A stretch of DNA of 64,000 bases. Origin: Mytilus californianus (Eukaryota > Mollusca > Bivalvia > Mytilida > Mytilidae). Position numbers and translations under genes: made by a program. Location: assembly GCF_021869535.1 (NCBI RefSeq), contig NW_026262668.1, positions 74,235,558-74,299,557 of the forward strand. Direction: 5' to 3'. The notes below the pieces were generated by a model. It ran no database searches, had not been told where the DNA came from, and worked only from the letters and a program-made list of their open reading frames with translations. Shown here piece by piece: positions 57,415 through 64,000 of the stretch. How positions within the stretch are numbered: position 1 is the stretch's first letter; every line of letters begins with the position of its first letter.

Positions 57415-57590
57415 TTTAAGCTAAAAATATGCCCCAGGAATAGATTACCTTACCTTTATTTGACGAAACCTTTCGGAGTTTTGGGTCCTCAATGCTCCTC
57501 AACTTCGCACCTGATTTGGCGTATTTAACTTTTTTTATTCGAGCATCACTGATGAGTCCTTTGTAGACAAAAAACGCGCGAAAAATTACT
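57415..57590 (+). repeat. Decayed family 1 hammerhead element
   Basis: AGGAATAGATTACCTTACC, TTCGGAGTTTTGGGTCCTCA and TTATTCGAGCATCACTGATGAG match 48470-48590. The relic ribozyme (57541-57582) keeps CTGATGAGTC but has lost GAAA and the 3' strand of stem I. Confidence 0.65.
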
Positions 57591-57599
57591 AATTTCATA

Positions 57600-58600
57600 T
57601 TGACAATTGATAGCGGGTTTTCACAGCATATAACAAGAACACGACGTCTTCTATAATTAACTAAAAGGGAGGAACATGCTCATTTTAAAGACAGTTCACA
57701 TAAAATAACAAACAAAAAAGTTTTTTTGAAAAAGCCTTCAAAACCCAAGACTGGAAAGAAACTATAATCGACACATATTTATGTTCACAACATTTGTTCT
57801 TCCTATGAAATTCCATACATACTACCTTCATAGTCATCGATTGATGTCAAATCAACAAGCTTTAGGTTGACAAGTTTACATGTGAGTAAACACGATATTG
57901 TAATGTAAGTAAAATACATGTGAACCAGACAGTAAATCGGATCAATAAGTGCAAAACAATATCATCAAAAAATCTTCTCTTTACTGAAAAGGATATCACT
58001 GCTTATTGATATGGACATACTCATAAATGCAAACAGAAAATATAAAATTAGAAAGGAAAGAAACAACATATCTATTTTGACACCAATCAATAAGGACAAG
58101 CAAAAGAAATCTAACATACGCTATAAAACATTGCTGATAGCAGTGGCAATAACCTATAATATTTATATATTTCCATGTCCAATTAACACAATTATGACAC
58201 TAATCAGCATTTATTATTAACTGGCATCCATAGTAAAAAAAAAGCTATACAATGTTTAAAAAGCATTCTATTTTGAATTATTCATAGTCCTTGGAAAAAA
58301 TTTGTCACCTCCTTCATCAGGTGACATTATTATCCTGGCTTATGATGTGTAGATCAGATCATAGATTATGTTCTTATTTTAGTAAGGCCTTGCAGATATC
58401 AAACTTTATAACGTATCATCATCTTTTAAATTACAAAAATAAGAGGCAACAGTAGTTTTATTATACCGAAGCTCAAATCTCATAAATTCATTAGGAAGAT
58501 ACAAATCAAGGTCAAAAACATAAACCTTACTGGAAATCTGGAAATTTGATTTCTAAATAAACGTTTTACCTATATAGGTAATCATGGAAGTGAAATATAA
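57600..58600. other. No gene recognised
   Basis: AT-rich, one 69-codon frame at 58011-58220 without features. Confidence 0.35.
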
Positions 58601-59430
58601 CAAGAGGCTCCTAAGAGTCTGATTCGCTCACTTAAATTTTTTGTGAAGATCTTACACCAATGATTACTTTACTATTTAATATATTTCAATGCGTGTTTAA
58701 ACATGTCGTTTATATTTCCTCTTTATCTTATATAATTACTGCAATTAACTATAAGAAATTGGTAAAAATCATCTTTTTATTCGTAATTGACAATTTAGGT
58801 TTTTTGACTTATTTGTAGGTCTTACTTTGCTATTCAAAGTTTCTGTATATCTATCATAGTTTCTGAAGAAAAAAAAAACATAAAAAATTTATAAAAATAG
58901 TCCATCAAGGGAAATAACGCCTATAAGGGATCAATTGTCGAATTCGGTCCTAGACTTATTTGTAGATCTTACTTTGCTGAACAGTTTTGCTGTTTAAAAT
59001 TTCTTTTCATCTGAAATAGTTTTCAAGATAATAACCAATAACTAAAAAAAATTCATAAACAATAATTTCATGGCCAATAACTCAAAATTGGGTTGTCTGA
59101 TTAATTTGTTTGAAAGTTGCATAGTAAATAGATCTTGACCTGCTGATAATTTATTCCACGACCGTTTTGCTCTAACTGCTTTAGTTTTTGAAATTAAAGC
59201 CAAAAGCTGCATTTTTTTTCTATGTTTAGCCAGGGCGGCAATTTTTGTTGACTGACCGAAATAAAAAACACAAAAGTTTATATAAGAAACCATACTGATC
59301 ATTCATCCTAAGTTTGGTTGAAATTGGTTCAATAGTTTTAGATGGTAAGATCTTTGAAAAAGTATACGACGACAACGAACGCCAACTAATATTAATAAGT
59401 CACATGGCCCTGTGGTCAGGTCAGCTAAAA
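58601..59430 (+). repeat. Dispersed mollusc-type repeat (CAAGAGGCTC ... GGTCAGCTAAAAG)
   Basis: It starts CAAGAGGCTCCTAAGAGTCT and ends CACATGGCCCTGTGGTCAGG + TCAGCTAAAAG, after AGTTTGGTTGAAATTGGTTC and a GACGACAACGAACGCC motif. I know this pair of ends from repeats common in marine molluscs. Internally GACTTATTTGTAG..TTACTTTGCT occurs twice (58806 and 58952). No ORF. Confidence 0.6.
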
Positions 59431-59639
59431 GAGATATTTAATTTTATTCAATTAATTCTTTCGATATCTAATTGATTTTCAGCTAAAAATCATTGAAATG
59501 GAAGCTTTTATACAAGTTACAAATACATAGCAAATGTTGCTGTCAGAACTTAATCTTTGTCTTAGCTGAATGTGCAGTATTCAAACATCTGAAATAAAAA
59601 TTTAAAGAGCAAATCATATTTTCTATTAAAAAAAGGGGG

Positions 59640-59835
59640 AGGCGGAAGATACAAATGGGATAATCAAAATTCAAAAGTCGAAGAGACAAAGCCATGGTCT
59701 AAAAACGAAAAAAACAACAATAAGACTAGACAGGCTATATAAGACTACATAGAAAACTGAAGACTGAGCAACACCATCCCAATGACAAACCAGGAGTGAT
59801 CAAGAAGCTCCGATAGAGTAAGCAGATCTTGGTCA
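59640..59835 (-). repeat. Retroelement tail repeat (family D), reverse
   Basis: GGAGGCGGAAGATACAAATG, AACTGAAGACTGAGCAACAC and GAAGCTCCGATAGAGTAAGC follow family D order in reverse. Confidence 0.6.
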
Positions 59836-59929
59836 GAAATAAATTAGTGGCATCTATAAAATGTCATGAAACAATCATTTGACTCCATATAGTTCTTTTG
59901 TTTATTATAAAAAATAGAATTCTTTTTAG

Positions 59930-60860
59930 AAAAATAGTTCAGCAGTCAAGATCTACAAATAGTCAGACATCGTCAACGGACTCCTTATAGGGAAAATTAG
60001 TTGTCATAATGCCAAAAATGGTCAAATTATAATTTCAAGCCATTACTAAAAAAGGAGTCGATTGATTTTTATGTGTTCACTTATAGATCTTGTTTTGGCT
60101 CAATGTTTGTTTTATGTTTACAGTTCCTGTCTATTCTATTTTTTTAATCAAAAATAATTGCCAAAAATGCAAAAAATGGATAAAAGTTATCATTTAAGGG
60201 TAATATCTCCTATAAGGAGTGTACTGACATTTCAGTGATGTAGACTTATTTGATGGTCATGTATAGCTTATCTTTTTGCTGTTTTAAGTCTTTCTCTATC
60301 TGTAAGTTTTCAATAGAAAGCTCTAAGAGCCAAAAAATGATCTTTTTTGGCAGTCACCTGACAATTTTGGAAACATTGACTTATTTGTTTATCTTGTCTT
60401 GTATTAATTGTTAATTCGTTCTTGTCTTGATATTCATGAAATAATTTCGCCAGGGCGTTGAGCAAGTATCAATTTATCAATTAAAATTATGGGAAAAAAA
60501 CAGCACACAAATTGGTAAAAATTAGTAATTCTAGGACAAAAGCCATAGATGATCAATTTACAACGAAAAAATTTATAATTGGTCTTCTGGTCGTTTTGAG
60601 TTTTTTTATCATCTCATGTAGTTCTCCAGATATAAACCAAAAAAATATGCTGACCCCTCTGTTCTAATCACAGCAGCATTTCAGGGATATTCAGGAATAG
60701 TTGATAAGGTTCAGCCTAGTAATTTGAGACAAATATATTTTTTTGAGAAAGTTTATGCTGAACAACGACAACTATGCAGGACGACAACAGATGCATATGA
60801 TGGCAATAGCTTATAAGGAACTTTTAGTCCAGGGAATAGCTGAGAAAAGTGATGAGTCTG
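59930..60860 (+). repeat. Older, decayed copy of the 58601 repeat
   Basis: GTAGACTTATTTGATGGTC (60240), TTTTGCTGTTTTAAGTC and GAGAAAGTTTATGCTGAAC + AACGACAACTATGC echo the order of 58806-59380. Ends are not clear. Confidence 0.4.
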
Positions 60861-63800
60861 TACTTACTTAAAAAGGTTTAAACAATTAAATGTTTATGTA
60901 TCTGTCCAAAGTCAGAAACACCATCAGTGTCTGTCTTAGTTAATATCTAAGTGTGTCTTGTCAATTTAGGTATATGGTATTGCAGACAGATATTGTTAGT
61001 AGATGTTGAATTCAGTCACTTGTTGAAACTTAGGTTAAATTATGGTGTTGATTGTATGCATTGCATATTTGTCCATTGCTTGTGACCACATGTGTACTTA
61101 CTGAGATTGTATTGTGCTGTTTGAGTGCTGTCCCATTGATGTATTCACATCTTTCAGATTTTCTTCAAATTTAAAGAAAGAAAAATATGTCCTTAAGGCA
61201 ACTTTATTCACAACATTATTTAATGTATTCAAGAATTGTTTGCAACTTTAGAATGTTTACAATGTCAACTGCACTTTGTGCCAGGATAAAACAACTGGTT
61301 GCTGACTTCTATGTTAAGCTATAGACAATAAAAAGATATATGACAGACTAGCCAGTCTAATCATTTATCCAGCATTCAAGCACATGGAAAACAATGGCAT
61401 TACACATTATGCAATATATACTTTTTGTAGTCATTTTATTTTAAAACAGAATCAAAACATGCAGATAGATAGGTTACGTTTTAAAAATATTCTGGGGTAC
61501 ATGAATTTCATTTCTTACACTTTTCAACAATACAGTAAACAAGTACACTCCTGAAAATAACAAAATAGACAACAAATCTAATCATAAACAAAACTAAATT
61601 ATTTTTACACATTTTTGTGTGTATAAATACTTGTTTAAAATATAAAATGACCATAAGAGGAAAAAAAAAGCTGCATGAAGTATGCATATGTATATTAATG
61701 CCTTGTTTCATAATATATATATATAAATCAAATACAACCAAGAATTTGACATGTCATACCAGAGGTCCTTTTTAACAGAAATTATGTAGAAGTAGTCTGA
61801 ATATTAAATAAAGAATAATAAATATTTTACTTACAAAAAATTATCTTATCTTCTATAAACTTTCCTCTGCTTATTATCTACTATTACAAGGATTATAAAC
61901 ATTCCCTTAATCAACAATCTATAAAGTAGTTCTATAATAGTAATTATTGACTACAAATTGATTCCTGGTGTATAGTACCAGCTGGTAGATACGATAGAGA
62001 GGGTTTGAAATTAAAAAAGAGAGATGTGAGAATATATCAATCCTTTTACTCCATATCTCATTTTTAATGACTAAAACTAAGTACAGCTGAAAATGCCAAT
62101 TCGTCTGAACCTGCCTGCGAATCACATCTAGTTCCTTCACTAAATTATGTTTCATGCAGTTATCAAGTTTATTACTGCTGATATACTAGGAACACAATAT
62201 ATATGTTCTACCCCTGAAATACCAAACGTTCAGTCAAAATTCTTTCATCTTCAGAAAATTCAGAAATTTTTCCAATGTTTTTATTATTAGGAAAATTGCA
62301 ACAAGATAGGTTTTGCAAAAAATAAAACGTATTTGTATGCACCATTTCTTGAAATCATGATAATCAATCATGTATTTTTGTTCATTATTCAACAATTGTG
62401 AAAATAAATGCACACAGAAATTTCTGAATTTACATTATTCTTCAACTACAATTCACCTATTTCTTTCTTAAATGCTATAATTATTACTATTATATAAAAA
62501 ATTACCAGTATACAAACTCTCTATTAAAATTTTCAATAATATGTGCATACATTTCCTAGAAATTTCTACTGAAGTCATGAAACTATGTAAAAGTAAAAAA
62601 AATTCAGTGAAGAGCATGCAAAACGAGGATATTAATTTGTAATGAATTTAATGAAAATCTTTATGAATGACTTAAAAAACAATATCAACAACTAAAGTTT
62701 TCCACAATTTTAGTACAAATGTATTTGTAGCTGTTGTGTCCCTGGCCTTTGCTACTATCAAAATACAGGCCAAGAGTCAGTCAGTGCAACAGCAAACTAA
62801 AAAAACACCAATAAATTGTTTTAAGATATATTTCTCACCTGTAAACAACATAGTGAAAAAACCATGATTAATAAACTTGCATTTACATTCAAGATTGCTC
62901 CTTTAATCTATCATAGCTCTATGCACCACTGAGACAAAAATATACCTTTAATTTGTACACATCATAGTTACCAACTCTCACACTTTTGGCATGTAATACA
63001 CAACTTTTTAAACTATTAACCCACTTATTTTGTCACAAATAGAAAAGTGTTCCATGTCTGTTAATGCCATCACATGGTGATCACATGCAATCTCATACTT
63101 TTTGTAACATGTTACAAAGCAGGTTTTCAGTTATTAGTTCATAAAAACAATTAAATTTTAAAACTTAATATTTCTCTTAAAATTGGAGTGTGGCACATAT
63201 TCTACTAAACATTTAAATGTACTGATACTGATACACCAAATATCAAGTTAATTATTTCTTTATAAACAACTTTGATCAGTAAAATAAACATTTGAACAAT
63301 GCAAATCCCATAGTCACTTAAACACAATTAACAGGCAGTGACTCGTCTTCTCTTCATTAATTGAATACAGGGGAACTAATTACTTGTGGCATACTTACAA
63401 AAGTATATCATAAATACTTCTTCATAAACACACTTAATCATATAACACAATATCTGACATGTTAAAATTCCTTTATCACAGAAGCAGGACTGATGGGGTG
63501 GAATCCCATAATCTCCCTTATAAATTAAATGCATTGATGCTGAAACAACTTTTTTTCAATTGCTGAAATAACAATGTAACAAAGACAAATGGTATATCAA
63601 TAACCACAGCTAATGTTGTAAATATAAAAACAATCTGTCAAACAGTTTTTTTCCATGTTTTTGTCACCTTTTAACTGACTTGATTGGTTTGTAATAACTA
63701 TTGTTACTCTTTCAATAGAATCATCCAGAGAAGACACACAGCTTATACTTTATATAATAAGTATATAACCTGTCTCATATTCATGTGATGCATCTAAGCT

Positions 63801-64000
63801 ATTGTCTATTTGATTTTTTTGTAGTAAAGGGAGATAACCAATTTTGAACCAAGTTATTTTGCCAAGTATAAATATTGCTCTGAACATCTCTAATTATGTA
63901 CTGGTAGTTTATATTGAATCTGTTGGTCCATTTAGTAAAAGGCAAACCGAACTTCAGTGTACTTTGTATACAACCAAATACATATTCTGTAATATCTTCT
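60860..64000. other. No gene or repeat recognised
   Basis: AT-rich sequence with no frame above 80 codons, no splice-supported exon and none of the repeat families seen elsewhere. The lack of repeats over 3 kb differs from the rest of the window and could reflect a long untranslated region or intron of a neighbouring gene. Confidence 0.35.

Overview
The window looks like nuclear DNA from a marine mussel (Mytilus or a close relative). It is AT-rich and gene-poor, full of dispersed repeats of a type I know from mussel genomes, and it encodes three secreted Gly/Tyr-rich proteins of the kind found in bivalve shell matrix or byssus. Nothing prokaryotic is present: there are no operons and no CRISPR. 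The organism call is inference from repeat and protein style, not from a database match.

Layout. 0-10 kb: the 3' part of an intron-containing plus-strand gene for an unrecognised single-pass membrane protein (three exons with matching phase-1 junctions at 3954-4268, 5642-6040 and 8308-8432), among dispersed repeats and a foldback element. 10-19 kb: no genes; a ~1.4 kb non-autonomous transposon (14213-15618) with subterminal TCCTARGA-type arrays, and a minus-strand hammerhead ribozyme (18551-18594). 19.8-23.5 kb: secreted protein gene 1 (plus). 24-29.7 kb: repeats and a foldback element. 29.8-31 kb (perhaps to 32 kb): secreted protein gene 2 (plus). 32.9-33.8 kb: a decayed reverse-transcriptase ORF. 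36.4-39.3 kb: two tRNA-like SINE heads and a 2.4 kb inverted duplication, one arm of which carries a 157-bp MITE. 39.6-41.3 kb: a complete-ended Tc1-type transposon with a dead transposase. 42.6-42.9 kb: a 60-bp minisatellite. 44.6-46.6 kb: secreted protein gene 3 (minus). 47.5-57.6 kb: reverse-transcriptase fragments, a tandem hammerhead (retrozyme-like) element, and two duplicated blocks, one including a decayed relative of the gene 3 promoter. 58.6-60.9 kb: two copies of another dispersed repeat. 60.9-64 kb: nothing recognised.

The three secreted-protein genes share one plan: a TATA box, a noncoding first exon of about 25-35 nt, an intron in the 5' leader, and a single coding exon that starts with a signal peptide and continues as Gly/Tyr-rich repeats. 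This suggests a cluster of related extracellular-matrix genes expressed by a secretory tissue (mantle or foot).

The most striking non-protein signal is a set of type I hammerhead ribozyme motifs in two sequence families. At least four copies keep the catalytic core and a fully paired stem I, one tandem pair is spaced 365 bp apart, and several other copies are decayed. All calls come from reading the sequence; no alignment, folding or database search was run.
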